Assembly (NCBI GenBank): GCA_902777275.1
Contig: CACYTI010000014.1
Location: 1 to 64,000, forward strand
Direction: 5' to 3'
Length of the DNA: 64,000 nucleotides
Source: an uncultured Ruminococcus sp.
GTDB lineage: Bacteria; Bacillota; Clostridia; Oscillospirales; Acutalibacteraceae
The translations under genes were made by a program, and so were the position numbers. Position 1 is the stretch's first letter. Every line of letters begins with the position of its first letter. The notes beneath the pieces were generated by a model. That model did not search any database, was not told where the DNA came from, and saw only the letters and a list, made by a program, of their open reading frames with translations. Positions 18,066 to 27,724 of this stretch are shown piece by piece.

Positions 18066-19082
18066 TCAATAAGCCGTGAGCAGCGGCGAAACGCCGCCGG
18101 AAAGCTCTCTTTCCGATTTGCCGATATAGCTCATGGCTCTGCCGCAGCCCATTATCACGCAATCGGGCGCGTATTTGTGAACTCTCACCTTTAGCTTTGT
18201 GGCAAGCCCAACCATTCTCGGGAAGCCCTGAAGCCCTGCGAGACCGCCTGTCAGGATGATCCCGTCGGTGTAGATATCGCCGATAAGCTCGGGAGGCGTC
18301 CTTTCAAGCACATCGCGGATAGCGTTGACGATATCCTTTGCTATTTCCTCAATCGCCCCCATTATCTCATTGCCCGTCACGTCGACATAGCGCGGAAGAC
18401 CGCTCACAGCGTCTCTGCCCTTGACCCTGAACGTCTTAGGCTCAGAGGGGGCGACAACGCAGCCGACCGCCTTTTTGCAGCTTTCAGCCATATTGGTGCC
18501 GATAACAAGGTTGTACTTCTTGCGGATATATTTGACTATTTCCTCATCCATGGCGCTTCCCGCTCTTTTAACGCATTTGGAAACGGATATCCCGCCGAGC
18601 GAAAGCACGCCGATATCAGCCGTACCGCTGCCTATGTCGGCGATAAATACGCCGTGCGGCGAGCTTATGTCAATGCCGCAGCCCAGCGCCGCCGCTTTGG
18701 GCGTTTCAATGAGGTATACCCTTTTCGCGCCTAAGCAGCTTACGGCGTTCACCACGGCGAGCTTCTCGACCTCGGTAAGCTCACAGGGGATAGCCGTTAT
18801 TATTTTGGGATTCACGATTCTTACGGGGCAGAGCTCTGTAAGCATTATATCGACCATTTGCTCCACCAGATCCGACTGCGCAATAACGCCGCCGTCAAGC
18901 GGGTGCGCGGCGCGTATGCCGACGGGCGTTTTGCCTATCATGGCGTAAGCCTCGTCGCCGACCGCAAAAATCTCATGCGTGTCCACATCGTAGGTGATAA
19001 CGCTCGCCTCGTCAAGCACCTTTCCCTTGTTCTCTACAAATACACGGGTTCTGTCCGAACCCAAATCAATTGCGATATTCAT
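18066..19082 (-). CDS. MreB/Mbl-like rod-shape actin
   Basis: A 338-residue bacterial actin homologue of the MreB family, which polymerises under the membrane and guides lateral wall synthesis. The nucleotide-binding motifs are MNIAIDLGSDRTRVFV at the start, the second phosphate loop ADIGSGTADIGVLS, and ILTGGLAGLQGFP near the end. It stands without mreC/mreD, so it may be an additional paralogue (Mbl- or MreBH-like) rather than the main one. It is 20 nt downstream of recD2 and likely cotranscribed with it. Confidence 0.9.
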   Translation of the reverse strand: MNIAIDLGSDRTRVFVENKGKVLDEASVITYDVDTHEIFAVGDEAYAMIGKTPVGIRAAHPLDGGVIAQSDLVEQMVDIMLTELCPVRIVNPKIITAIPCELTEVEKLAVVNAVSCLGAKRVYLIETPKAAALGCGIDISSPHGVFIADIGSGTADIGVLSLGGISVSKCVKRAGSAMDEEIVKYIRKKYNLVIGTNMAESCKKAVGCVVAPSEPKTFRVKGRDAVSGLPRYVDVTGNEIMGAIEEIAKDIVNAIRDVLERTPPELIGDIYTDGIILTGGLAGLQGFPRMVGLATKLKVRVHKYAPDCVIMGCGRAMSYIGKSERELSGGVSPLLTAY

Positions 19083-19102
19083 AACTCACTCCCGAAATAT
19101 CC

Positions 19103-21316
19103 TTAATACAGGCTGTCCTCTCTTGTCAGAAATTCCCTCAATGCGCTGTATCTTTTTGTTTGACGGTTGTTGTTTACCATGTATTCCACCGTGTGAGGCG
19201 TTCCCACCAAAATCAGCGTCTTTTTGGCGCGCGTCACGGCGGTGTAAAGTAAATTTCTGTAATAAAGCTGCGGCGGTCCCGAGCAAACGGGGATTATCAC
19301 AGCGTCGAATTCGTTTCCCTGACTTTTATGTACCGTTACGGCATAGGCAAAATCGAGGTCGGCGCAAGCTTCAAAGCTGAGCGCGGCGGTTTTGTCGTAA
19401 AAAATCACGCGCATATGCTTGCTCTTCCTGTCGATTTTTTCGATTATGCCGATATCGCCGTTGAACACTCCCTCGCCCGTTTCGCCGTTTTCGCGGAACC
19501 ATCGGATGTCGTAGTTGTTTTTTATCTGCATCACCTTGTCGCCCTCGCGGAAAAGCTTTCCTCCGACGGTGATCTCAGCCTTGTCGGCGGAAGCGGGGTT
19601 CAGGCGGGCTTGCAGTTTGTGATTCAGCTCGGCGGTGCCCAACTCACCCTTCTTGGAGGGGGACAGCACCTGAATGTTCTCAAACGGGGAATAGCCGTAG
19701 GCTTTGGGAAGTCGAGTTTGGCACAGGTCGGAAATGACCTCGGTCACCTCTGATTTTACGCTTCTGTTCATAAAGAAGAAGTCCCTGTCGGTGCGGTTGA
19801 GCACGGGCATTTGCCCGTTCACTATTTTGTGAGCATTTGTAATGATAAGACTTTGCTGCGCCTGACGGAATATTTCATTCAGTCTTACAACGGGGAGAAT
19901 GCCGCTTTCGGTCAGATCGCCTAAAACATTTCCCGGCCCCACTGAGGGAAGCTGATTCGAGTCGCCCACCATGATAAGCCGGCAGCCCGGCGGCACTGCG
20001 CGCATTACGCTCTCGAAGATATAGCAGTCCACCATTGACATCTCGTCTATTATCAGCGCCTCGCATTTAAGCCGGTTTTTCTCGTTCCTGTTGAAAACGG
20101 GTTTGTCGTTTTTGTCCCAGCTCACCTCAAGCAGGCGGTGGAGCGTTTTTGCCTCGTTGCCCGTAAGCTCGCTCATGCGCTGGGCTGCTCTGCCTGTCGG
20201 GGCGGCAAGAAGCACCTTTTTTCCTCTGCTCTCCAAAATTTTTATAATGGCGTTCAAAGTGGTCGTTTTTCCCGTGCCGGGACCTCCCGTCAGCACGAGC
20301 ATTCCCTCACTGAGGGCGGCGAAAATCGCCTGCTTTTGAAGCTCCGCGTATTGTATTCCGTTGCTCCGTTCAAGCTCATCAACCGCGCGCTCAACATCTT
20401 TTTCCTGTTCGGCGGGGAATGACAACATCATCTTCACGCGCGAGGCTATGTACATTTCATTCAGATGAAGCTGCGGAGTAAAAACAAATTCCTTTCCTCC
20501 GACAATGTCGGCGATAAGGCTGCGGTCAAAAATCATTTCCTCCATACATTCGCTTACGCGGTCGGGAGCGGTCTGCAAAAAGCCCGTCGCGACCTGAACC
20601 AGCTTTTCCTTGGGCAGACAGGTGTGCCCGTTGCCCTCGTTGTGCCGAAGAACGTATCCGATTCCCGCGCGTATACGCACGTTGCTGTCGTTTGACATCT
20701 GCTCGCGCTTGGCTATCATGTCGGCGCACTCAAACGACACACCAAACGAGCCCTCGCAGAGAATGTAGGGATTGTCCTTGATGTGCTTTACGCAGTCGGT
20801 CCCGAGCGCGTTGTAAATTTTTATCGCGGAGGTGTTCGATATCCCGTATTCTCCCAAATAGAGCATAAGCGTGCGTATGCCCGCGTTGGCTTTCAGCCGC
20901 GCGGAGAACTCCATCGCTTTTTCATTTGAAATGCCCTTTAACCGCGCCACGCGCTCGGGTTGGTTTTCCATTATATCGAGCGTGCTGTCGCCGAACTCGG
21001 CTACAAGCTTCTGCGCGGTAGACGGACCTATGCCCTTGACAGCGCCCGAGGACAGATAGCGAAGGATGTCCGCTGCCTCGGAAGGGCGGCACACCTCGCA
21101 GGCACGGGCGGAAAACTGTCTTCCGTAGCTTTTGTGCTCGGTAAAAACACCTGTGAGCACTACCTTGTCGCCCGCGCCTGTCTGAGGCATAACTCCCACA
21201 GCGGTAATATAATCCTCGCCGTCGGAAATTTCGAGCACGGTGTAGCCGTTCTCGTCATTTCTGTATACGATATTTTCCACAACTCCCTCAAGACGGAGCA
21301 GCTTTTCCTCGCGCAT
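19103..21316 (-). CDS. recD2: ATP-dependent DNA helicase RecD2 (SF1B)
   Basis: A 737-residue RecD-like helicase of the RecBC-independent type, moving 5' to 3' and acting in DNA repair and fork maintenance. The N-terminal part has an OB-like region and helix-hairpin-helix repeats (SGAVKGIGPSTAQKLVAEFG, then ERVARLKGIS). The helicase core has Walker A GGPGTGKTT, motif II DEMSM, and a C-terminal SH3-containing UvrD-type motif VTVHKSQGNEFD. I chose ATG 21316 (MREEKLLRLEG) with AAAGGTG seven bases upstream; the longer open frame to 21373 has no site. Confidence 0.95.
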   Translation of the reverse strand: MREEKLLRLEGVVENIVYRNDENGYTVLEISDGEDYITAVGVMPQTGAGDKVVLTGVFTEHKSYGRQFSARACEVCRPSEAADILRYLSSGAVKGIGPSTAQKLVAEFGDSTLDIMENQPERVARLKGISNEKAMEFSARLKANAGIRTLMLYLGEYGISNTSAIKIYNALGTDCVKHIKDNPYILCEGSFGVSFECADMIAKREQMSNDSNVRIRAGIGYVLRHNEGNGHTCLPKEKLVQVATGFLQTAPDRVSECMEEMIFDRSLIADIVGGKEFVFTPQLHLNEMYIASRVKMMLSFPAEQEKDVERAVDELERSNGIQYAELQKQAIFAALSEGMLVLTGGPGTGKTTTLNAIIKILESRGKKVLLAAPTGRAAQRMSELTGNEAKTLHRLLEVSWDKNDKPVFNRNEKNRLKCEALIIDEMSMVDCYIFESVMRAVPPGCRLIMVGDSNQLPSVGPGNVLGDLTESGILPVVRLNEIFRQAQQSLIITNAHKIVNGQMPVLNRTDRDFFFMNRSVKSEVTEVISDLCQTRLPKAYGYSPFENIQVLSPSKKGELGTAELNHKLQARLNPASADKAEITVGGKLFREGDKVMQIKNNYDIRWFRENGETGEGVFNGDIGIIEKIDRKSKHMRVIFYDKTAALSFEACADLDFAYAVTVHKSQGNEFDAVIIPVCSGPPQLYYRNLLYTAVTRAKKTLILVGTPHTVEYMVNNNRQTKRYSALREFLTREDSLY

Positions 21317-21377
21317 AGCGTCACCTTTAACGTTGATTCTTTTGATATCTTTATTATTATACTCTATCAGCACCTAA

Positions 21378-21707
21378 TTAATCAAGTGATTTTAAAAATT
21401 CCTCTTTTGTAATCAGGTTGTCAAAGCCGTATTCACGGCAAACGCCCTCGCATATCCTCCGCTCTTTTTCATCGAGCGCGCGGTCAATGCAGACCGTACC
21501 GACAATTCCCCTGCCGTTCCAGCGTTGCTTCGACAGCGCGCTTCGCAGCACAAGCTCGGCGTTCTTTTCATCAGCGCGGATATGCGTGATAAACATAACC
21601 GTGCAGTCGTCCCTGCGGCAAAACAGGCTGAGAGAAAGCTCTTTGAAAACCGCGCAGGCTCCGAACAAAGCAAGCACCGCCACGACAGCGGCGGAAACAA
21701 CATCCAT
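21378..21707 (-). CDS. Small membrane-anchored protein of unknown function
   Basis: A 109-residue protein that I do not recognise. Residues ~5-22 form one hydrophobic segment (VVSAAVVAVLALFGACAVF). The soluble part contains CRRDDCTVMFITHI and resembles a small nucleotide- or metal-handling alpha/beta unit; no catalytic motif is evident. ATG 21707 has GAGG eight bases ahead. It lies 61 nt upstream of recD2 on the same strand, so it may be the first gene of a recD2-mreB transcript. Confidence 0.7.
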   Translation of the reverse strand: MDVVSAAVVAVLALFGACAVFKELSLSLFCRRDDCTVMFITHIRADEKNAELVLRSALSKQRWNGRGIVGTVCIDRALDEKERRICEGVCREYGFDNLITKEEFLKSLD

Positions 21708-21766
21708 GCAAATCACCTCAGTATATTTTATTTCGCAAAACCGCAGGCGTTAAAAATATTTTTCCG

Positions 21767-21792
21767 AAAGTTGCATAGTTGTATGCAACTTT
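21767..21792. promoter_or_regulatory. Perfect 11-bp inverted repeat between divergent genes
   Basis: AAAGTTGCATA / TATGCAACTTT around GTTG, followed on the + strand by TTTT. It sits between the small membrane-protein gene on the minus strand and the fibre-like gene on the plus strand. It could be an operator or, for + transcripts, an attenuator or terminator. Confidence 0.5.
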
Positions 21793-21855
21793 TTTGCTTT
21801 TGGGAGGTATAGTAGAGGGGTGCTGTACCCTCTGAAAAACGACAAGGAGGAAAAT

Positions 21856-24800
21856 ATGAGTATTAAACAACCGATCGTCTGCGAGACGGATTTGGCTTAC
21901 CCCGCCGAAAGCAAGCTGATTTCCGTTTCTCACACAGACGACATAAACACCGAGGTCATAGAGCTGACCGTTAAGCAGGACGGCGCGGAAATCGACCTCA
22001 GCGGAAAAACAGTTACGGCGCGTTACGCCGCTCATTCGGCGCCAACGGTGCTTATCAACGACAATGTCACCTGTGCGGTCAACCAAAGCGGGCATATTAT
22101 GGTTCCGTTTGACAACACAGTGCTTTCGGGCTACAGCGGAGAGATCGACATTGAAATCAGCATTTCGGACGGTTCCGACGTGCTGACGCTGCCCTATCCG
22201 CTGTGGGTCAGGGTGCGAAGCTCCATTCTTGAGAGCGCCGTGATAAGCGAGCGCACAAGGGGACTCGTGGCGGAGCTGCTCGAGAGTGTCAGAGCCGAGC
22301 TGGACCGTGTTGACGGATACACCACTGACGAAGAGGTTTTTGCGATTCTTGACGACGCTTTTTCCGGCACGCAAAATCTGAGCCCCGCGCTGAGGCTCGA
22401 CAATGTTAACAGCCTGAACGAATACATTCTTTACTTTGTCGATTCCGATGACGTCCGTCACGAGCTTTTTAATTTTTCACGCTTCTTCGCCGAAAAAGCT
22501 ACAACTCTCGCGGGCTACGGAATCACAAATGCCTACACCAAGGCGGAGCTTGACGCGGTTCTGCCCGAAATGCTTTATCGGGTCGTTGAGAATTTGGCGG
22601 AGGATATTTCGGAGGGCACTGATTATTTCACGCTTGACTCTCAGACGATCGACGGCGTGACCGTTACAAACAACGGCGACGGGAGCTACACCTTTAACGG
22701 TTCAAACACGGATATAACGCTTTTTCCCGCGTTTACGCTTCCCGCGGGCGCTTACAGGGCGCAAATAAAAATACTATCGGGCAGCGCGACCGATCAGGTG
22801 GCGATAAAGTACGGAAGCGGCAGCGGTGAAACGTGGGTCAGCACAAATCGCCCCCGGCGTGATATGAGCTTCAACTCCGAGACTCAGATGTTTTTCAGGC
22901 TTAATATCGGCACGTTTACCAACCTGGAAGTTAAAATAAGTATCATCCTGAAGGATAGCATCACGGCGATCGACAAGGTGGCGAGAGAAGATATTTCCGA
23001 CTTGCAGACGGCTTTGAACGGCAAGGCTTCCGTGACAGAGGTCACCGAGCTAAACAGAAAAATCGCGGCAACTGACACGGGCAGAGAAATAACGCAGGGC
23101 GCTGTCGGAATAAGCAAGCTCGATTTTGTTAGAACGGGCGACAACCTGTTTAACAAGGACGGAAACCACACGCCGAACAGCTATGTAAACGCTTTGGGAA
23201 AAATCACAAGCAATGACTCGTACTATTTGTCGGAATACATAAAGGTGGACGCCGGTACGCAGTACAATGTTCACGGCTACTCGGGCAACGATAACTACAC
23301 TAAGCTGAGATGTGTCGCCGAGTATGATGAAACGCTGACATTTATTCAGCGTACCGAAAATGTTTCCTCAAGCATTACGACCGGACCAAACACCGCTTAT
23401 GTTAGGATCGCCTTTCCGCCTGCCAATGCTTATATGACTTACTTCGGAACAGCGGCTTACCGCGGTCAAAAATACGAGGCTGTTATTCCGGGCGAGATGG
23501 TTGATATATCTTCGGTTCAGGCTCAGATAAACACCATCAACGGCAGTCTCTCCGCTAAGTCGCGTCCGTTTTGCGTTCTCGAAGAGCCGGGGGACTTTAC
23601 ATGGAAAAGTTCTCCGCTGCACGGAAAGATTTTCACCGATTTTCACGGAGATTTTCAAGTCGATTTTGACGTGGCTGATTATAAAAACAACCCCGGTAAG
23701 GTGCTCTACGTGTCGCCCGACGGTTCAGATTCCAACGCGGGAACGCCCGGCGCACCGCTCGCGAAAATCTCAACGGCATACGCCAACGGCGCTGACACAA
23801 TTTATCTTTATCCCGGCAAATACTACCGTCCCGCCACGCTTTTCGGAACAGAAATCAACAGAGATTTAAACATTATCGGACTCGGCGACGGCGTTATCCT
23901 CAGCCCGAGGATAATTAATATCCCGAACACCTCACCAAATGTTACAGAGTATTCGACGGGCGTCTGGCGTTGTTATTCCAACGGCACGACATATCTTTCA
24001 AACGTTGTTGATATCGCTCACAAGACTTCCGACGGTCATTTTACAAAATACACTCAGATAGAAGGAGCGAACGCAAGTCAAGTCAAAGCGGCGGTTCAGG
24101 CGATAGCCGGAAGCTGGGCGCTCATTGAGGAAGCTATTGTAATTAACGGAGTCGAAACCAACAAGATTGTCGCTTACATACACACGCTCAGCGGTGAGAA
24201 TCCGCTTGACGGGGACGATGTTTTGCTGCTTTACAGCACCGCGCCGTCGGACGACCCGACAGACAGTCATGTTTATCCGCTCGTCAAAGTAACGGGCGGT
24301 AAGGTGTACTTTGAAAACCTGACCTGTATCGAGGGAAGCACACCGCTTCTTGCCCAAAGGCAGGCAGGCGGCGAAAATATTGAGATTTACGCCAAAAACT
24401 GCAAGTTTTTCTATTCGCGCTCAACCTACTATGACGCGTGTATGCTGTACGGCACGGCGCTTTCGATTTTTCAAAACTGCGAAGCGTCGTTTAGCCAAAA
24501 AGACGGTTTTGGTTATCATGCAAAGGAAAGTATAATACCAAAGGGTATTGAAATCAATTGCGTAGGAGCAGGCAACGGCAACGTTGAGGACGGCAACGAC
24601 CAAGGGAGCACCATGCACAACGGCGGCTCGATCATCCGTGTGCGCAACGTCTGTTTCAAAAACTACGGCGCGAATTATGCCGATCAGGGCACGGGAACCG
24701 AATCATGGAACATCGGCTGCGTAGGGTTTGAGTCGCTGACGGATCCTTCATACTCGGGAACATCCGATGCGCAAAAATCAAACTTTTTCGCTTACGACAA

Positions 24801-24942
24801 CACAAAGGTGTTCTGTGACGGCTGCGTGGGCTTCGGCAGCCTGTACAATGTCTGTACGTCGGGCACGGGCACGATCTATCTGCGCAATTCACGCTTTGAA
24901 GGCACGCTAACGAAAGAAGGCATGACGCCGGTTTATTATTGA
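21856..24942 (+). CDS. Phage-fibre-like beta-helix protein (orphan)
   Basis: A 1028-residue protein without signal peptide or membrane segment. Residues ~1-130 resemble the N-terminal baseplate domain of Gram-positive phage upper baseplate proteins (BppU type): paired beta strands with VIELTVKQDGAEIDLSGKTV and an AAHSAPTVLIND loop. The middle contains fibre-like repeats and a coiled stretch (DISDLQTALNGKASVTEVTE). The C-terminal ~430 residues begin with GKVLYVSPDGSDSNAGTPGA, the usual opening of right-handed beta-helix domains, and are cysteine-rich near the end. The AAGGAGG before ATG 21856 decides the start. There are no phage genes nearby, so this is an orphan tail-fibre, domesticated phage part or surface adhesin. 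Confidence 0.75.
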   Translation: MSIKQPIVCETDLAYPAESKLISVSHTDDINTEVIELTVKQDGAEIDLSGKTVTARYAAHSAPTVLINDNVTCAVNQSGHIMVPFDNTVLSGYSGEIDIEISISDGSDVLTLPYPLWVRVRSSILESAVISERTRGLVAELLESVRAELDRVDGYTTDEEVFAILDDAFSGTQNLSPALRLDNVNSLNEYILYFVDSDDVRHELFNFSRFFAEKATTLAGYGITNAYTKAELDAVLPEMLYRVVENLAEDISEGTDYFTLDSQTIDGVTVTNNGDGSYTFNGSNTDITLFPAFTLPAGAYRAQIKILSGSATDQVAIKYGSGSGETWVSTNRPRRDMSFNSETQMFFRLNIGTFTNLEVKISIILKDSITAIDKVAREDISDLQTALNGKASVTEVTELNRKIAATDTGREITQGAVGISKLDFVRTGDNLFNKDGNHTPNSYVNALGKITSNDSYYLSEYIKVDAGTQYNVHGYSGNDNYTKLRCVAEYDETLTFIQRTENVSSSITTGPNTAYVRIAFPPANAYMTYFGTAAYRGQKYEAVIPGEMVDISSVQAQINTINGSLSAKSRPFCVLEEPGDFTWKSSPLHGKIFTDFHGDFQVDFDVADYKNNPGKVLYVSPDGSDSNAGTPGAPLAKISTAYANGADTIYLYPGKYYRPATLFGTEINRDLNIIGLGDGVILSPRIINIPNTSPNVTEYSTGVWRCYSNGTTYLSNVVDIAHKTSDGHFTKYTQIEGANASQVKAAVQAIAGSWALIEEAIVINGVETNKIVAYIHTLSGENPLDGDDVLLLYSTAPSDDPTDSHVYPLVKVTGGKVYFENLTCIEGSTPLLAQRQAGGENIEIYAKNCKFFYSRSTYYDACMLYGTALSIFQNCEASFSQKDGFGYHAKESIIPKGIEINCVGAGNGNVEDGNDQGSTMHNGGSIIRVRNVCFKNYGANYADQGTGTESWNIGCVGFESLTDPSYSGTSDAQKSNFFAYDNTKVFCDGCVGFGSLYNVCTSGTGTIYLRNSRFEGTLTKEGMTPVYY

Positions 24943-24971
24943 TAGAAGGAATTCCTGCAAAAAACAGCCAC

Positions 24972-25000
24972 TTGCTTTTTCAGCCGAAATAGTGTAATAT
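24972..25000 (+). promoter_or_regulatory. Promoter for the radical SAM gene
   Basis: TTGCTT (24972-24977), a 17-base spacer and TAATAT (24995-25000). It lies in the 90-nt gap after the fibre-like gene, so the radical SAM gene can be expressed on its own. Confidence 0.65.
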
Positions 25001-25032
25001 AGAAAAAATACAGCTTTGAGCAGGTGAATGAC

Positions 25033-26403
25033 TTGAAAAAGATTTTTGACGGAGACAGCATGGTAAAAACCATAATGGGCGCGAAAAAGGTCAAGCCCGG
25101 CTGCGTTTACCGCTGGTCGTGCTTTTCCTTTCCGTATACTCATAATGACAGGCAATATATATATAATAATTTTTCAAAGGTTTGCTTCGGTATTGAGCCG
25201 GACGAGCTTGACCTGAGGACTGAGGCGCGGTTCACATCCGAACAGGCAGTCGCGGACGAAAACCTGTCCGCGCTTGTTTCGGATTTGTTTTTGGTTCCCG
25301 AGGACGAGGACGAAGCCGCGTCCTACGAAAAATATGCCGCTATGTTCCGCGCCATGCGCACTAACAAAAAGGGCTATTCTTCATATACGATTTTGCCGAC
25401 GACCGCCTGCAACGCCAGATGCTTTTACTGCTTTGAGGAGGGCATGAGATTTGTCACGATGACCGACGAGATCGTAAGCCAAACGATTGAGTTTATCAAA
25501 AAAACGCGCAATCCCGAAAAGCCTGTAAATTTTGCATGGTTCGGCGGCGAGCCGCTCGCGGGTGAGAGGATAATCGACAGGATATGCGCCGCTATGCGTG
25601 AGGAGAATATTGAATTCAAATCAAAAATGGTTTCAAACGGCAGCCTTATCACCGAAAAAATCATTCAAAAAATGAAAAACGACTGGAACCTCGGCGCTAT
25701 TCAAATCACGCTTGACGGCGTTGAGGAGGAATACAACCGCCGCAAAAACTATGTATTTAATTACGCTTCCGCATATTGGCACGTTCTTTCAAGAATTAAG
25801 CTTATAAATGAAAACGGCATAAAGCTCAACATCCGCGTAAACGTGGATGAAGGCAACATCGACGGTTTACCTCAAATGGCGGAGGATGTGAAATGCTTTG
25901 TTCCGAACACAGAGCTTGTAACGTTCGATTTGACGCCGCTGTTTGATATTCACGAGGTAAAGGACGATTCGGCGGTTTGGCGAAAGAGCTTTGAAATTTC
26001 GGAAAGGCTTGAGGCTATGGGCTTTAAAGCTGCCGCCCATTACTCCGTGAGCAGGACGAAGGTGTTTTTTTGCATGGCGGATTCACCGTACAGCAGCGTT
26101 GCCATAGCGCCCGACGGCAGGCTTTATCCGTGCGAGGACATTTCAAACATCGGGTCGCTCGGCGATGTTTTTGAAGGCGTTACGAACCGTGAGCTCGTTA
26201 ACAGCCTGCAAAGGGTTGAAAAAACGCGCGAGCAGTGCCGCGGCTGTTTCTCTCTGCCCCAATGCACGACCTTCTCGCGTTGCAAGAACCGCTCGGCAAG
26301 CTGTCGCTATTATTCGCGCAAGCGGCTCGAAAGAGCGCTTTCTCACAAGCTTGACAGCCTGACAGACGAAAATGATGACAAAGATACCGAAATGATTTGC
26401 TGA
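25033..26403 (+). CDS. Radical SAM/SPASM peptide-maturase-like enzyme
   Basis: A 456-residue radical SAM protein. The 4Fe-4S/SAM motif CNARCFYC lies near residues 126-133, followed by WFGGEPL. The C-terminal SPASM region is cysteine-rich (YPCEDISN, then CRGCFSLPQC and CKNRSASCR) and should bind auxiliary clusters. This architecture is used by peptide (RiPP) maturases and by sulfatase-maturating enzymes. The N-terminal ~100 residues are unlike the core and may recognise a peptide. I placed the start at TTG 25033, with AGGTG seven bases ahead; GTG 25024 is the alternative. I see no precursor peptide in the 90 nt before it. A hairpin terminator follows. Confidence 0.82.
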   Translation: MKKIFDGDSMVKTIMGAKKVKPGCVYRWSCFSFPYTHNDRQYIYNNFSKVCFGIEPDELDLRTEARFTSEQAVADENLSALVSDLFLVPEDEDEAASYEKYAAMFRAMRTNKKGYSSYTILPTTACNARCFYCFEEGMRFVTMTDEIVSQTIEFIKKTRNPEKPVNFAWFGGEPLAGERIIDRICAAMREENIEFKSKMVSNGSLITEKIIQKMKNDWNLGAIQITLDGVEEEYNRRKNYVFNYASAYWHVLSRIKLINENGIKLNIRVNVDEGNIDGLPQMAEDVKCFVPNTELVTFDLTPLFDIHEVKDDSAVWRKSFEISERLEAMGFKAAAHYSVSRTKVFFCMADSPYSSVAIAPDGRLYPCEDISNIGSLGDVFEGVTNRELVNSLQRVEKTREQCRGCFSLPQCTTFSRCKNRSASCRYYSRKRLERALSHKLDSLTDENDDKDTEMIC

Positions 26404-26408
26404 TTATA

Positions 26409-26440
26409 ATCCGCCGCAGGGCTATTCTTTGCGGCGGATT
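26409..26440 (+). terminator. Rho-independent terminator
   Basis: AATCCGCCGC / GCGGCGGATT stem, followed by ATTTTATG. It ends the radical SAM transcript. Confidence 0.8.
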
Positions 26441-26449
26441 ATTTTATGC

Positions 26450-26478
26450 TTGATTCCGCAGCGCAAACGTGATACAAT
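26450..26478 (+). promoter_or_regulatory. Promoter of the aminotransferase gene
   Basis: TTGATT (26450-26455), a 17-base spacer and TACAAT (26473-26478), 41 nt upstream of the start codon. Confidence 0.65.
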
Positions 26479-26519
26479 AATTACTACCGATATCAAGCTA
26501 TAAAAAAGAGGTATGAACA

Positions 26520-27701
26520 ATGGAATACAAGTTTTCCGACAGGGTTTCAAACTTAAAGCCCAGCGCCATCCGTGAAATTTTCAAATACGCCGCCGACCCT
26601 TCCGTGGTTTCGCTTTCGGCAGGCAACCCTTCTCCCGAAGCGTTCCCGACAAAAGCGATCGAGGAGATTTCCGCTAAGGTGCTGAAAGAAAACCCGATTT
26701 CCGTGCTGCAATACAGCGTGTCCGAGGGCTACACACCCTTGCGTAAGCATATGATGGAATATATGCGCCGCGAGCACAACACGGGCAGCGACAACGACGA
26801 CATTCTGATCACCACGGGCGCTCAGCAGATCATGGACCTCTGCACAAAGGCGCTTGTAAACGAGGGCGAAACCGTTATCGTCGAGGCTCCGTCCTTTATC
26901 GGCTCTCTCAACACTTTCAGAGCCTACAACGCCAAGCTTGTCGGAGTCACGGTTGAGCGCGATGGCATGAGCACTGATGAGCTTGAGGAAAAGCTCAGGG
27001 CGAATCCGAACGCCAAGCTTATTTACACTATTCCGAATTTCCAGAACCCCTCGGGTGTGACAATGAGCCTTGAAAAGAGAAAAAAGGTTTATGATCTTGC
27101 AAAAAAATACGGCGTTCTCATTATTGAGGACAACCCCTACGGCGATTTGCGTTACAGCGGAGAGAACCTGCCAAATATTAAGAGCTTTGACACCGACGGG
27201 ATCGTCATCTATGCAGGCTCTTTTTCAAAGGTGATAGCGCCCGGCTTGCGCGTAGCCTATACAATAGCGCCCAAGCCGATTTTCGGCAAGCTTGTGGTCT
27301 GCAAGCAGGGCAACGACGTTCACACCAACATCTGGTCGCAGTATGTCTGCGACGAGTTTATCACAAAATATGACTTCAATGCGCACCTTGATATGCTGCG
27401 TGAGATATATACAAAGAAAGCGCGGTTCTGTATGGAGCTGCTCGACAAATACTGCGCGCCCGCGATCACCTATAATAAGATCGACGGCGGACTCTTTATC
27501 TGGTGCGATCTTCCGAAGGACGTCGATATGCCCGCCTTCTGCAAAAACGCGGTGCTCAACAAGGTTTGCGTTGTTCCCGGCAACGCCTTCCTCACCGACG
27601 AAAACGAGGAATGTCACAGCTTTAGAATCAATTTTTCAACTCCCACCGACGAACAGCTTGAAAAAGGTATTCGCATTTTGGGAGAGCTTGCAAACGCCTG
27701 A
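26520..27701 (+). CDS. PLP-dependent aminotransferase, class I/II
   Basis: A 393-residue fold-type I aminotransferase. The Schiff-base lysine lies in YAGSFSKVIAPGLRVAY. The cofactor region includes NFQNPSGVTMS and IIEDNPYGDLRY. The start MEYKFSDRVSNLKPSAIREI and the general layout fit the 2-aminoadipate/aromatic aminotransferase-like group (LysN/MocR catalytic-domain type), without a GntR domain. The exact amino donor is not certain. It is followed 23 nt later by trpS and has its own promoter. Confidence 0.9.
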   Translation: MEYKFSDRVSNLKPSAIREIFKYAADPSVVSLSAGNPSPEAFPTKAIEEISAKVLKENPISVLQYSVSEGYTPLRKHMMEYMRREHNTGSDNDDILITTGAQQIMDLCTKALVNEGETVIVEAPSFIGSLNTFRAYNAKLVGVTVERDGMSTDELEEKLRANPNAKLIYTIPNFQNPSGVTMSLEKRKKVYDLAKKYGVLIIEDNPYGDLRYSGENLPNIKSFDTDGIVIYAGSFSKVIAPGLRVAYTIAPKPIFGKLVVCKQGNDVHTNIWSQYVCDEFITKYDFNAHLDMLREIYTKKARFCMELLDKYCAPAITYNKIDGGLFIWCDLPKDVDMPAFCKNAVLNKVCVVPGNAFLTDENEECHSFRINFSTPTDEQLEKGIRILGELANA

Positions 27702-27724
27702 GTGCGTAAACAAAGGAGATCAAC

